Below, piece after piece: positions 46,918-58,127 of a DNA stretch of 64,000 bases (its first letter is position 1; the number at the start of each line of letters is the position of its first letter). Source of the stretch: Cryptomeria japonica (lineage: Eukaryota > Streptophyta > Pinopsida > Cupressales > Cupressaceae); the NCBI RefSeq assembly GCF_030272615.1, contig NC_081406.1, positions 113,367,783-113,431,782 on the forward strand. Reading direction: 5' to 3'. The translations under genes and the position numbers were made by a program. Under the pieces are notes generated by a model. That model was not told the origin of the DNA. It ran no database searches and worked only from the letters and a program-made list of their open reading frames with translations.

Positions 46918-47689
46918 CAAGATCGGGGGGTAGATGATGTGCTAGACTAGTTTCATTAGCATAGCAGACTCTCTCCTCCTCTCTTGATCTCTTTTGTTAC
47001 TTCTTCTATGTGTTATTCTCATTCTTCTATTTGTTGTCCTTAGTGTTGTCTACTTGAGGACGATGCAAAGCATTGAGATCTCTTTTGGTCTCTCTCATGT
47101 TGACTCAAAAGACACATGTGTTCCCTTCTTCTAGGTGACCTTCCTTGATTGGGGAATGAAGAACAATTATGCATACATACATATGATATACATGAATTAT
47201 CATACAGCATACTGACCTCGAGGAAATCAAAGTCACCTTGTGCTTTGTGTTTTGTGTCTATTATCCTTGGCCTTATCTCATACTTGGGGGCTAAATCCTT
47301 GTGATAACATGCTCCTCTCCTTTCTCATTTCTTATATGTATCACTACCTTAAAGCAATCACCCCCGGTGAGGCGTGTGTGATCGCTTTAACATAGGGGGG
47401 CATACATCCCGTTCATATCTTTTCAAGATACTTGAAAATTTCTTGACAAATTTAGCTTTGCCTTGAAAATTTTTTATATCTTTCTTGCATGACTCATAGT
47501 GAGGGAACCTTACTACTGACAGTCATGGTTCTCCCTCATGATCTTCCCTTTTACTTTGTCAATTGAAGTCGTAAGATCCTTAGTCCACTGGGGGCTTGGT
47601 GTATCTTGCCTCCTGGACGTGGTGAAAGTTTTTCAATGTTGTTTCCTTGTACTTTACCGAAAGTATGAGCGTACGCTTATACTCCCGCC
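46918..47689 (+). other. 3' non-coding region of element C
   Basis: Colinear with 9488-10239 of B; no pol remnant. Confidence 0.6.
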
Positions 47690-47704
47690 AAAGTGGGGGC
47701 TAAA
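47690..47704 (+). other. Polypurine tract of element C
   Basis: AAAGTGGGGGCTAAA abuts the 3' LTR, identical to that of B. Confidence 0.85.
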
Positions 47705-48958
47705 TGTAGCGTCCTAAAATTGCGACACTTGCAATTTCGACTGCATTTGGGTCTTCACGATGGTGATGCAACACGGAACCTGAATGGAGACCCCGAAACT
47801 TGTTCATGACATCAAAAACTGCATTTCTCAGCACCTGGCCTGATCCTCCTTGCACCCTGCTATCCCGGGAGGTGGGACCATGGCGCCCAGTGCCCTGGTC
47901 CTTCAGGACTAGGGCGCCCAGTGCCCTGGTCCCCCAGGACCATGGCGCCCAACGCCCTAGTCCCTGGCCCTATTTTGGGCCCGGTCTTTTATGGGGCTTC
48001 AGGTCTTTAAGTTTGCAAATTGGAAAATAATCTTCCTGGTCGGCCTAAGGTCGGGAAAATCAGTCTTTCAACCCTAAATTGACAAGTATATAAACTACAT
48101 TTCCTCTTCCATTTTGGGAAGAGGGAAAAAGGCGGAAACGATATTCAAGCATTCAAGCATTCAAGCATTCAAGCATTCAAACATTCTTTCAAGCAATTGA
48201 TCATTCTAAGTCTCCATTCAAGGCCAAGTGTTGCATTCAAGACAAGGATTCAACCATTGAAGAGGAGATCACATACAACATACAACATACTACATACTTA
48301 CACCTTTGCACGTAAGAATACAAACATTCTTACAACAAGGTATCAGTACTTGTTTACATTACAAACATTTACATTTATAGCATTCTCATTTCTTGGTTAA
48401 TTCCAAAACCGGGGTTTGACCTAAAGGCAAACCCCTCATCCCTAACCCCCCAATCGTCCTCTCTTTTCTGTGTGTAGGTTGCAGGTACGCGGCTGTAATT
48501 GAAGATCTGGAATCCTTGTGCAGAGACGAACAGATCCCCCTTCATTTCGCGAATTTTTCGGAGGACCGTGTGCACGTCGGGCGCCATCGTCCCATCAACT
48601 TTCGCTCAAATTTGCAGAATAGCACCGTCTCGACATTTTACTGCTAATTCCAGGTTTGCAGCTTCATCCTGTATTCCTATCTCTATTTATAAGCGAATCT
48701 TTCCTACTTTACATGCATTCCTAGTTCAATCTTTCTATCTACATTCTTTACAAAAGAGGGTATCCTTGATGTCTTACCCCTTGAAACTCATCTAGAATCC
48801 AATCTTGCATTGCGTGGGATTGGATCTTGTGGGTTTCAACCCCTCTTTTGAATTTAAAGTCCCTCCTAAGTGAAAACCATCAACCCTAGTGACCTCCCTT
48901 CTCTCTCCTTGGAGTTGGGGAGGGGAGAACGACTAGGGTTCGATTTTTCCGCTTTACA
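47705..48958 (+). repeat. 3' LTR of element C
   Basis: This 1254-bp LTR begins TGTAGCGTCC and ends TTTACA, followed by CAAAG. Confidence 0.93.
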
Positions 48959-49913
48959 CAAAGGTTACCTTGTTAGAGGATTTTAAGATCTCAATGACTT
49001 TGAGTAACCCTGTTAAAGGATTTACAACAAGCCGGTTAAAGCTACCCTATTAAGGGATTTTCCAATTGTTGAAGTGGTTAGAGGTCAATAGGTATTACAA
49101 TGATCTGGTAACAACACTCAATGCCAATACAAATCCACTTTAGTTCCTTCCTTCTGCAATCACACTTTGCAGTTATCTACTCTCTTATCTGGTCTGACAA
49201 GAATCACATCTCTACACTAGGATACACACACACAACATTTGCCAACAACCTCCAAATGAAAAAAAATATCGATCTTATAGGAAATATATAGGTTGGTAGC
49301 ATAAACCCTAAACCCTAAACATTTAGGTTAAGCAATTCAGCCGGTTCAATCCTGACCATTGAATACATTGGATTAAATACAACAGTCTTGAATAGATCTC
49401 AAGATGTTCTCCAACATTCGTTCTTCACTGCTTCTTGGAGGCTGATAACACATCACGCGTATTCCACCGTTTACAGAGACTTCATACATTCCCGAGGTAA
49501 ATAGATCAATCTCCATGCAAGATCCTCAAGGAAATCCTTCACGCACGTAAGGCTGACCTGGTAACACTTATCTTGACTTCATTACAATGCTAACTCATCA
49601 CAAGATGTCATCAATTGAATCGCACAATCTTGGAATGCATCAACCAGAAACCCTGAAGTTGAGACTACCAACTGGTAGTCAAGGCAAATGAAACCCCGAT
49701 ACAAAACTTCCATATTCCAGTTCTCATTTCAACATACCGGTTCACTTTGAACAAAAATACCGCTTCACTTTTTCACAAATACCGGTTTACAACATCATAC
49801 CGGTTCTCTTGCTAGTTTGCTTGCTACAACATACCGGTTCATACTTTAGCATATTGACATCAATGACAACATACAATATCATCATGTCATCATGCTTTGC
49901 ACATATGCCAACA

Positions 49914-51815
49914 AAGGTATCACTCCACCGGTAAGTGGAGCTTATCTCCTATTATGCATAATATGCATTATAGTTTTGTGAGATAAGGAAGAAGAGGTAA
50001 AAGCAAGTGTTTGAAGGCTCACATAGGATCTACCGGTAAAACAAAGGGATGCCTTGAGTGCATGAAATCAGGGTTATGCACTGGGCCGAAGGATAAGGCA
50101 TGTTGGGATGCCGTGCAACTGAAGTATGTTAGGTTTGTCTCTTTGACACACTGGTTGAGATATGGTCCAAGCTGATCAAGGAGAAGGGAAGGCTAGGCAG
50201 ATGTAGTCAGAGGAAAATAATTGGATTGAAGATGGAGTCTAGTGAAGGTTGATGACATTGTATCATCAAGAGTGTTTACCGGTATGTATGTCCACCAGTA
50301 TTATGGACAAGGTTTAGATGCAGAAGTCTTCCCATTTGATGAAGATGATCATGCTTTGGATATACATGTCTAATGACTAGTTAAGGAGTTCCACTGACAG
50401 TTCAGCAAAGAGAAGACATGAGGAGTTAATCGGTAAAGTGTAAGATACCGACAGGGTTAGTAAACTGGCAGAAAAGAAGAATCAATTGAGTGTTTGGTCG
50501 GTGATCCTATCTGAACTGACACATCGATCCAAGCTGGTAGTTGGTCGACATGGATGTCACGTGGTGTCGAGGTGGTGGACTTGCATGCAGTGGTAGATGG
50601 AATGTGCACTGACGAGGTAGTTGTAGAGTTGGTTGACATTAATGGTAGATCCAGTGATTCATGGGATGTGTTGCAGAGCAGATGAAGGAAACTGCAAGAA
50701 CAATCTTGGTGATTGACCTAGAAATCAGCTGACATAGCAAAAAGCAGATTGCCAAAGATAGAAGGCGTGATCAAGAAGGCACATTAATGGAGGTAATGAG
50801 AAAACAACTGTCTGGGCGATCAAATCAGACAAGTCCTGATTGGATTTGGTCTACCTCGAGGTTGATGAGGAAACCCTAACAACCATGTTTTTGAATTGGC
50901 TTTTGGCAGAAAAACTAGGTTATAAATAAGGAAGCCAAAATCATTGAAGGTTGTTGTTGAAGATAATAAGATAGGGCTCCTGCGAAGTGATTGAGTGTTG
51001 CATGTGAGAGAAGATCAGTCAAGTGCTCATCAAGGAGATAGAGAAGAGACTAAGTGTGAGGGAGAACCAGGTTGAAGTGTTCAATTGGTAGAAGTGTAGA
51101 ACCGGTAATGTCAATACTAACAGAGAAGAAGAAAAGGTAACTACAGAGAAGGAAAGCATAAAACTGGGTGAGTGTAGTACTGGTGGAGAGCAGCAGAGCA
51201 GCTGAAAGAAGTGAGAACCGATAGAAAGAGGTGAACCCGTAAAGCAACAACAACAGAGAGAGTAGTGTACCGGTGTAGCAAAGAAGGTGTCTCACCAACA
51301 GAGTGAGGTACAAGAAATGGTTACAAGACTCACTTGTAATAGTATGATTAATTTTGTATATGAAGTTATCATTGAGATCATTGAGTTGTAGCTCGGTGCA
51401 AGGGTTGTAGCTTCTTTGGGTTGTAGCCCATAAACAAGTTAGGGGTTGGTGCTCCTTGGGTCAGTTCCCTAAATCAGGGATTGGTGCTCCTTGGGTTGGT
51501 GCCCTAAATTAGGTTTTGCAGCTCCTTAGGTTGGTGCCCTAAACATTGTAAAAGATTTCATTGTGAGGTTGGATTGGAGCAGTAGACTCCAGTAGCATTG
51601 CTCACCGAGGTTTTTCCCATCTTGGGTTTTCCTCGTACATACTGGTGTTATGTGATGTCCCTTTGTGTGAATGCATTTATATTTTTCCTCCTCACTAACC
51701 GGTAAGTTGACATTCAACTAGATTAGTTAACCGATATGCTCACCTAGTGTAGTTAAAGAAAAAAGTTTGAGAACCACTAATTCACCCCCCTCTCAATGGT
51801 GCATTGTGTCTAACA
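49914..51815 (+). repeat. 3' LTR of element F, right part
   Basis: Continues the LTR begun at 26446 after D; the first five bases are the AAGGT duplication. TATAAATA is at 50921-50928, the tandem repeat at 51402-51547 and TTCACCCCCCTCTCA at 51781-51795. It ends TCTAACA. Confidence 0.87.
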
Positions 51816-52285
51816 CTGAGAACTTTAGCACCAATCTCTAATTCTTCCAACTTTCCACCGACACATCCGATATTGCACAAAAGTTCATTCACCTTCTACA
51901 TAAAAGAAGTAATGTTCTCATATTCACCCATCCTCAACATCTTATACTTTCCCTTTAAGCTCTGCAACTTAGCAATGTTTACATAGCTATCTCCATACAG
52001 GGTTTCCAACTTCTTCTAGATCTCATGAGAAGTCCGCTATTCCATAACATTTGTCATTTCAGACTTTATCAAGGCACTCAACAGTGCTTCCTTAGCCCTA
52101 ATATTGCATCCAAATTCCTTTATTTCATTCGGAGATGTAGGTCCATCTGTAGGAATGTTATACTTGTTCTTTGAAATAGTCCAGTAAGATTCACCAATGC
52201 ATTTTAGATGACACTGCATGCAGCTCTTTGAAAAAGAGTAGTTAGTACCATCAAATCTCAAACTGTCCTTCTTGTAAGATGCCAT
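51816..52285 (-). pseudogene. gag: gag N-terminal fragment of element H
   Basis: Starts at ATG 52285 on the minus strand with FDGTNYSFSKSCMQCHL, the usual UBN2/DUF4219 opening. It is open to 52037 and continues with stops to 51821 through a KKLETLYGDSYVNIAKLQ helix. F cut the gene at CTGAG (51816-51820). Stops include TAG codons where Gln or Glu is expected. Confidence 0.75.
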
Positions 52286-52340
52286 CCCAGATCACCTCAA
52301 GCGGTTAAGATTCTCTAGAGGAACTTGCTCTAATACCAAT

Positions 52341-53347
52341 TGATGAAGTAGGACCGATTTTAGGCAGACAACTGAGAGGGGGGTGAATCAGTTGTCACAA
52401 AAACTTACACGTAAATTAATCTTATTCTCAGATCTGATAAATAACCATGAAAGTATGAATCAATAACTTCTTCTTCACTATTCTCTGCCTCTGAAATATT
52501 AATACGTTATTCTCTCATACATTTGATTCTCATCCATACACATCACCTCTCACCACACCGCAACCAATTATAAAGATATTATATTTATTTATACATGACA
52601 TCAACTTTTCACAAGGTTGGCCCAACTCTCATTACCTAATTACAAAAATATAACCATACACGCTACAAAATCACATGCAGACCAAGAAATATTGGCTAAG
52701 ATATAACACAGACCCATATCACATGCCTTGAATGTGAAACACCTCATATAATTATGCATCAAACATCTGCAACATGCTACAAGCATCTGGTCGGCCAAAA
52801 CAATGAAGAACACTAACACACTGGAGAAAATCATCAATTACGTGCACAAAAATCAATGCAGACCACAAACACAAAAGGAACATGATCTAAAAATATCCAC
52901 AAGAAGCATGAATTACCACTGCAACATCCACAACAACTCAATCATTTTACCAAACTTCAAGAACACTAACTACAATGATTGTCAACTTGGAAAAATAAAT
53001 TGTGGAGCACCAAACTATGAAACACTTGAATTGAAGACACACATCAATGTCCCAAATATTCCTCCAAATCCACAGATCAAGATATTACAATACAGAGCAA
53101 TGTAGATCAAATTACTGACACTCTATCACCATTGAACACCTGAAAAACCAAACACAACATAGATAACCATAACTCACTCAAATCTTTATGCAGGCCTTTG
53201 AAAATTGCACTGAATCATCTACGAACAATCCTCTACAAACCCTTTAATCTGCAAACTCTAATCATCAACATGTTGAACAAAATCACTAACTGAACATCAC
53301 TGCAACACTATCATAGAAATAGAAATATGTTGACATCAATGACAACA
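52341..53347 (-). repeat. 5' LTR of element H
   Basis: On the plus strand it starts TGATGAAGTAGGACC, with an ACTGAGAGGGGGGTGAATCA tract 30 bp in, and ends most plausibly at ATGACAACA (53347), about 1007 bp. The outer end is uncertain: an ACAATCTCCAACAATCTCC stretch at about 53393-53411 could be part of it. No second copy is in the window to settle it. Confidence 0.55.
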
Positions 53348-53439
53348 CATCTCTCGGATATCTCTTAAGCACATATTTGCAGCATACTTACAACAATCTC
53401 CAACAATCTCCTTAAACATCCAGCACTCCTATCATTTTT

Positions 53440-54337
53440 TAGTGTGATTTGTTTGGACACTAGCATGTAGAGCAAACATCCATATGTTGAGCTAGAGTCT
53501 CATAATTTTATTGTTCAAAGGTCATTTTTGACAATTTTACTACTTGTCACCTATCGACAATAGTGAAAAAGGCTCACTTGGCAATTTATAAGAGCTTGAT
53601 GACCCTTATTTCCTACCTATTCTCTCCTTTTAAATCTATCTTTTCACTCTCCACAAGCTCTCTTAGATGTTCTTCTAAAACTTCTAGAATTTTCTCTTGC
53701 ATTCTCTTGTCTTTCACAACTCTCTTTGTCTACCTTGCAAACTCTCTACATTTCACTACTATAGTCTCAAGCTCTCACTAGTCTTTGCAACTCTCTTGGT
53801 TTTTTTAGGCCTATCTAGTAACATCTTTCTATTTATCTTATTTCTTTGAGCATTCTATTTATATTTATCATTGTGCCTATTTATATTTTGATCTATCTAT
53901 TTATTTGGCTGTTATGGAAGTAGAAACGTTGAAATGGGGTCTTGATTGAGGCAAGTCCCCAAATAGCCCCAAACAATTTTACTCTTCTTTACGTGTGTAG
54001 TTTTCTTGAAGATATTCAATCATACAAAGGTTTTCTTATTGGTCAAAACATACAGTTTGTTTTTTTATGTTTTCTGTGAATCTTTCTATCATGGTCTGTA
54101 TGAGACTATAATGCATTGTGTAAGCATCTACATGTTGTGTTGTTTTTCTTGGCCAAGATGCTTAGATTTGGACCAAAAACTCTTTGTTCTCTGTACTTTC
54201 CATTTTTTATAATTTTAAATATTATTTTATTTATTTATAATTAGATAATTTCACTAGCTAGAGATATTTGAATGTATATAGTGAAATCGTCTCTCAAAGG
54301 AACATAGTTTTCCTTTTGTAGAGTCACATTTCCTCCA
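53440..54337 (+). repeat. Possible LTR of a further element (I)
   Basis: The evidence is indirect. A primer site of the A/B/C type follows at 54346-54364. A pyrimidine-rich stretch with CTCTC words and an AATTTATAAGAG box (near 53583) resembles the LTRs of A. The end would be TCCTCCA (54337). The start is a guess (TGTGATTTG near 53441). No partner LTR is seen. Confidence 0.3.
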
Positions 54338-54345
54338 TTAATTTT

Positions 54346-54364
54346 TGGTGAACTCGATGTGAAC
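54346..54364 (+). other. Primer-site-like sequence of the A/B/C type
   Basis: TGGTGAACTCGATGTGAAC differs from C's site at two positions and is likewise preceded by a T run. It is too long a match for chance in this setting, and marks an old relative of A/B. Confidence 0.55.
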
Positions 54365-56402
54365 ACTATTTCTACATTGTTGTGGTTCATCACTTTGTGT
54401 TGAACCCTATGTTGTTAATATTTTTATTATTATTATTTTGAAAGCATTCTTTATTATTTTGACAAGAAATCTTAATAGTTGAAAAAAGTCAAATTACACT
54501 TTTTTCCTTCTACATTTTTTTCAAAGCACTACCCCAAATCCCATTCCATGTCATCAAAAGGAATATACAATAGCCTTTAACCAACTTGTTTATATCTCTC
54601 TTTAAAATAAAATTTCTATTTTCTTTCCTTCTATACTTATTTAGCTTTGTTAACAAACTTTAAGTTCTTTTACAAGTGTCTCCTTTCTTATTATTCTTTG
54701 CTGACCCCTTTCCTAAAATTCCTTCTACTTGTGAGGATAATTTGTTGCAATAGAATGAAATTATTGATAATTTTATTAACAAAAACCTTTTCTCTCTTCA
54801 TTCTAATGTACTATCTTTTAGAGATGACACATTTGTGAGTAATAAATCGCATCTAACATCTAATCCCCCATCGATCAATATTAAGCATATTCCATCAAAC
54901 TTTTCTTCAAATAATTTTTGTAACATTCAAAATGAATCTATTAATTATATTTTGTCTCTACTAACCTTTAAAAACCTAAGAGACCAATTATTCATGTTAC
55001 TCCAACTAGTCATTACTAAAAGAGGTAATATTTGTTTGTGGTATCTCTTTTATAAGTCATACATAAGATTCCTTCTTGAAATTTCTTAGTCTATCACTTC
55101 TGAAGTGCACGATGCTCCTCATTATAAAACAATAGATCATAACTACAAAAAAAAATCATAGAAATAAAGAAAACATTAATAATCCAACATCTCTTCCACC
55201 TATTCAACCTATTATTCCATATGGTTCTAATCACCTTTCTCAATCCTAAGAAAAATATGATCTTATTCAACAACTTTTTTTTAACCCTACTAAGATCTCT
55301 CCTCGGGATCTTCTTCAAAATTTTGGTTTTGTTAATAAAACCAAGCTTGCATGCATTGTATCAGAAAGTCTTTGTTTGACTCCAGCTTGGTTTTCATGGT
55401 TGTTCTTATTCCTTTTCTTGGATTGAAGTTGACAAGTCTATTTGACTTTTACGTTAATTTGATGTTTTCTAGTTGCTAAATTTATGATATCCAGAATATA
55501 TGCAAACTGGTCGAATAATACGGTAATAACTATGCCGAGAGGAAATCCAAAAGGCCATTGATCGTAGCAAGAAATGTTGACAAGTTTAGAATATATTTTC
55601 TCCAGCTAAAATTTTTACACGCAACATAATTTTAAGATGAGACAACAATGAATGCATGTCAAAATTAGATGTTGAAGTTTTAAATGAAAAATTATGGCTA
55701 TTGTTTCTAAATTTAGGAGTTGCTTCTATCATACAACTTTAAGGGTTGAATCTTTATAGGGTATGTTTCTTTTGGAGTTTGAATACATGCAAGAAGATAA
55801 TTATAATTAATTTGGATTTTTTTTTGGGTCATATTGATTGAGGATTCAATAGTGGAGTGGGATTCTTATAGAGAGGAATCTTTTATGTGAAGTATAATAT
55901 TTTTGGATTTGCATTTATAAAATTTTAGTCACTAAAAAAGGTGTTAAAACTATTTTGGAATATTCTTTTTCAATTTTTTGTTCATTCAAAAAAGGACACT
56001 AGTTTAATAATCCAATGTTTACAAATGTTTAGTGTTTTAGCTACTTGTTGGCATATTTGATATTCAATAATACATTAAAACTTTCTTCTTCTTCTTGTTT
56101 TTGTTGTTGTTATATTGGAGTAAGAAGAAATCAAATACATCTAATATTATAGCAAGAGCTCTACAATAGCAATAGGAAAAAGATCAAATCAAACAATAGA
56201 TAGTTGCCTAGAAGCAACAAAACCAAACTAAATCATAGCTACTAATAGCAAGAAGGTCTTAAATAGACCAAGAAGGAGGAACAAACTTCAGTATCAAATA
56301 CAAATCCTAAAGACAACAAACAAGTTTTACATCATGAAAGCCACCCACTACAAATCATAAACTTGGAATAATCATCCAAACATTTTAGTTAGTTCACAAA
56401 TA
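54365..56402. other. Unrecognised AT-rich stretch, probably decayed internal region of I
   Basis: Very AT-rich. One open frame of 84 codons (54835-55089) and short surrounding coding-like stretches are broken by many stops, and none shows a domain. I see no LTR partner. Confidence 0.3.
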
Positions 56403-56980
56403 ATGCCTTTCCCTTGAGATGGTGAAATGTCATGCCAATGAATCCTTGAGGATAAGAGCTAAACACACTATATAAGAATGCATGCAAATTTTTTTTTGTA
56501 GTGATTAAGTGTAACACATGGATCTTAAATAGTTTCCTAAGCTCAAACCTCAAGTTACACAGCAACTACAACACTACACAAGCGGAAGACTAAAAGAGCT
56601 AACCACCAACCAAGACAAGAGAATGGCCTCCAAACACTCATTATACTGTCATGAGAAGGAATTAAAAAAAAGGGCCTCCAAACAATCATTATACATCATG
56701 CTTTTCCCTTGAGGGTGAAATGCCTTGCCAATGAACCCTTGAGGATAAGAGCTAAACACGCTATATAAGAATGCATGTAAATTTTTTTTTGAAGTGATTA
56801 AGTGTAACACATGCATCTTAAATAGTTTCCTAAGCTCAAACCTCAAGATACACAAGAACATGTTGACATATGACACTACACAAGGAGAAGACTAAAAGTA
56901 ATAAACACCAACCAAGACAAGAGAAAGGCCTTGAAACACCCATTTTACTGTCATGAGAAGGAATTGAAAAAAAGGCAATT
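56403..56980. repeat. Direct duplication of about 275 bp
   Basis: Copy 1 (about 56406-56675) and copy 2 (about 56703-56978) are offset by about 297-302 bp. Both contain TTTCCCTTGAG, GAGGATAAGAGCTAAACAC, TATATAAGAATGCATG, AGTGATTAAGTGTAACACATG and ATGAGAAGGAATT. They differ by scattered substitutions and small gaps. Origin unknown; no transposon ends are seen. Confidence 0.75.
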
Positions 56981-58001
56981 AGAGTCACAAAACACCCTTC
57001 TTCAAGGATCATGACTTGATTTGGAAGACAAGACCTTCTACTAGGTCCTAGGTATCCTCTAATACCACTCAAAATTACTTTGAAAACAAAAGAGACAACT
57101 CAGATGTTCCCTTGACACTATGAGACATGAAAAACCCTTAACTTAGTCAAACCGATCCTCTAGACACCAAGAAACACTCTGAACAAGCAAGCCCAACAAG
57201 GATGCAAATGTTTCTAAAGCACTTCAATTCTAATGAATTCATAAGACAAGAATGAGAGGGATTAAGGTACCCTCAAGATACCACATGACATCATCTAGGT
57301 TCATTTTAGGTACCAAATTAAGTGTTCCTATGCACATTACCAAGATACATCAAGAAAGGATAAAGATACATTGCTACAGATCCTATTTGATACCAACACT
57401 GACACAAGTAAACAACTCAAATCCATGTCCAATATCAATTATTACATCCATCTCCACTAAGAAAGTCCAAGATACAATTACATAATTACTTTGCTTCAAA
57501 AACATTACATAGTTTACAATTACAAGAAATGTAGAACAAGAAGGAAAAGAGAGGGAGAGGAGATCAACTCTCAATGTCTATCCTCCAAGCCAAGTCCTTT
57601 GGTCCCCAATGGTGGTTGGAAATTCCACATGACCATGTGGAACCCTTATGCCCACCCCACAATGCTTGTGGAGATACTCACACAACCTAAACATTCATAC
57701 ACACATTCAAGGGAAGGTAATAGGCTTACACAAATGCAATAGTCAACATGGCTCTGCATACATTCAATTTGAGAAACTCGACTAGAGAAAGAACCACAAT
57801 AAAAAATCAAATTAACTAACATTATTAATAATGAATAATCACATCATAGAGCAACAATCAAATAAGGAATGGTGCCAAGCAACAATAATAAAATAATCAA
57901 AAGATAAAGGACACATCCTTTACTAGCAACAATAAGGACAACGAAGAACCAACATGGAGCAACACCAAATTGCCATATGGCATGTATCATGACAAAATAA
58001 T
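56981..58001. other. Stretch without recognisable features
   Basis: I see no gene, repeat or transposon end. Short open frames on both strands have no domain. Confidence 0.4.
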
Positions 58002-58083
58002 CACTAATACATTTGAGGTCAAATTCTGACAGAGGTTTCCGACGGACAAGGAGCATTGTGTGAAAATTTGATTTTTTTTTCAA

Positions 58084-58127
58084 AAAATGCCCGTGTTCAT
58101 CGGAATTCCGATGACCTCGGGCATTTT
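58084..58127. repeat. 44-bp near-palindrome in the subterminal region
   Basis: Arms 58084-58105 and 58106-58127 pair over 22 bp with two mismatches (58094/58117 and 58096/58115), centred on GGAATTCC. The CATCGGAATTCCGATG core is perfect. CACTA transposases bind short subterminal motifs, so this may be a binding site. Confidence 0.8.

Larger units (their letters stand above)
41090..48958 (+). mobile_element. Element C: second copy of the B family, TSD CAAAG
   Basis: C has LTRs at 41090-42322 and 47705-48958 flanked by CAAAG (41085-41089 and 48959-48963). It is colinear with B over leader, gag, 3' region and polypurine tract. The intact target is seen in the other LTR of D near 27672. C's gag is dead while B's is open, so B and C represent different stages of decay, or B is the younger insertion. 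Confidence 0.95.
27108..49913 (-). mobile_element. Element D: minus-strand Ty1/copia retrotransposon, TSD AAGGT, host of G and C
   Basis: D is flanked by AAGGT at 27103-27107 and 49914-49918. On the plus strand both LTRs read TGATGAATAATGATG...GCCAACA. After removing the nested elements the LTRs are 1515 bp (left) and 1514 bp (right) and the whole element about 7.4 kb. The primer site lies on the minus strand next to the right LTR and the polypurine tract next to the left one. The internal region (36115-40525) holds gag, protease, integrase, RT and RNase H in copia order, all on the minus strand and all broken by stops. Each LTR took one later insertion. Confidence 0.95.
40526..49913 (-). repeat. 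Right (5') LTR of element D, split by C
   Basis: LTR sequence is 40526-41089 and 48964-49913, with C and its CAAAG duplication between. After removal the length is 1514 bp, one base different from the left LTR. Confidence 0.92.
20757..51815 (+). mobile_element. Element F: plus-strand LTR retroelement with gag only, host of E and D
   Basis: F has a 5' LTR (20757-22984 in view), a primer site, a 3.5-kb internal region (22985-26445) and a 3' LTR (26446-27107 plus 49919-51815) split by D. The LTR is about 2.56 kb, longer than any other here. The right end at 51815 (..TCTAACA) is followed by CTGAG, the probable TSD, inside the gag of H; the left end is off-window. Only a damaged gag-like region is present. 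Primer site, duplicated polypurine tract and LTR modules match those of copia elements G and D, so F was probably mobilised by such elements. Confidence 0.85.
51816..53347 (-). mobile_element. Element H: minus-strand copia-type element, 5' end only
   Basis: The visible part comprises a gag fragment, a minus-strand primer site (TGGTATTAGAGC, complement at about 52327-52338) and the 5' LTR from 52341. The remainder must lie left of F, outside the window. It is the oldest layer of the nest. Confidence 0.75.

Noticed and set aside
52803-53105. 100-codon frame in the H LTR
   Set aside because: Wholly inside the LTR, Asn/His-rich, with no domain.
53563-55089. Possible small host genes (frames of 60-84 codons)
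   Set aside because: AT-rich with Phe/Leu/Ser bias from pyrimidine-rich sequence; no domain and no splice pattern that extends them.
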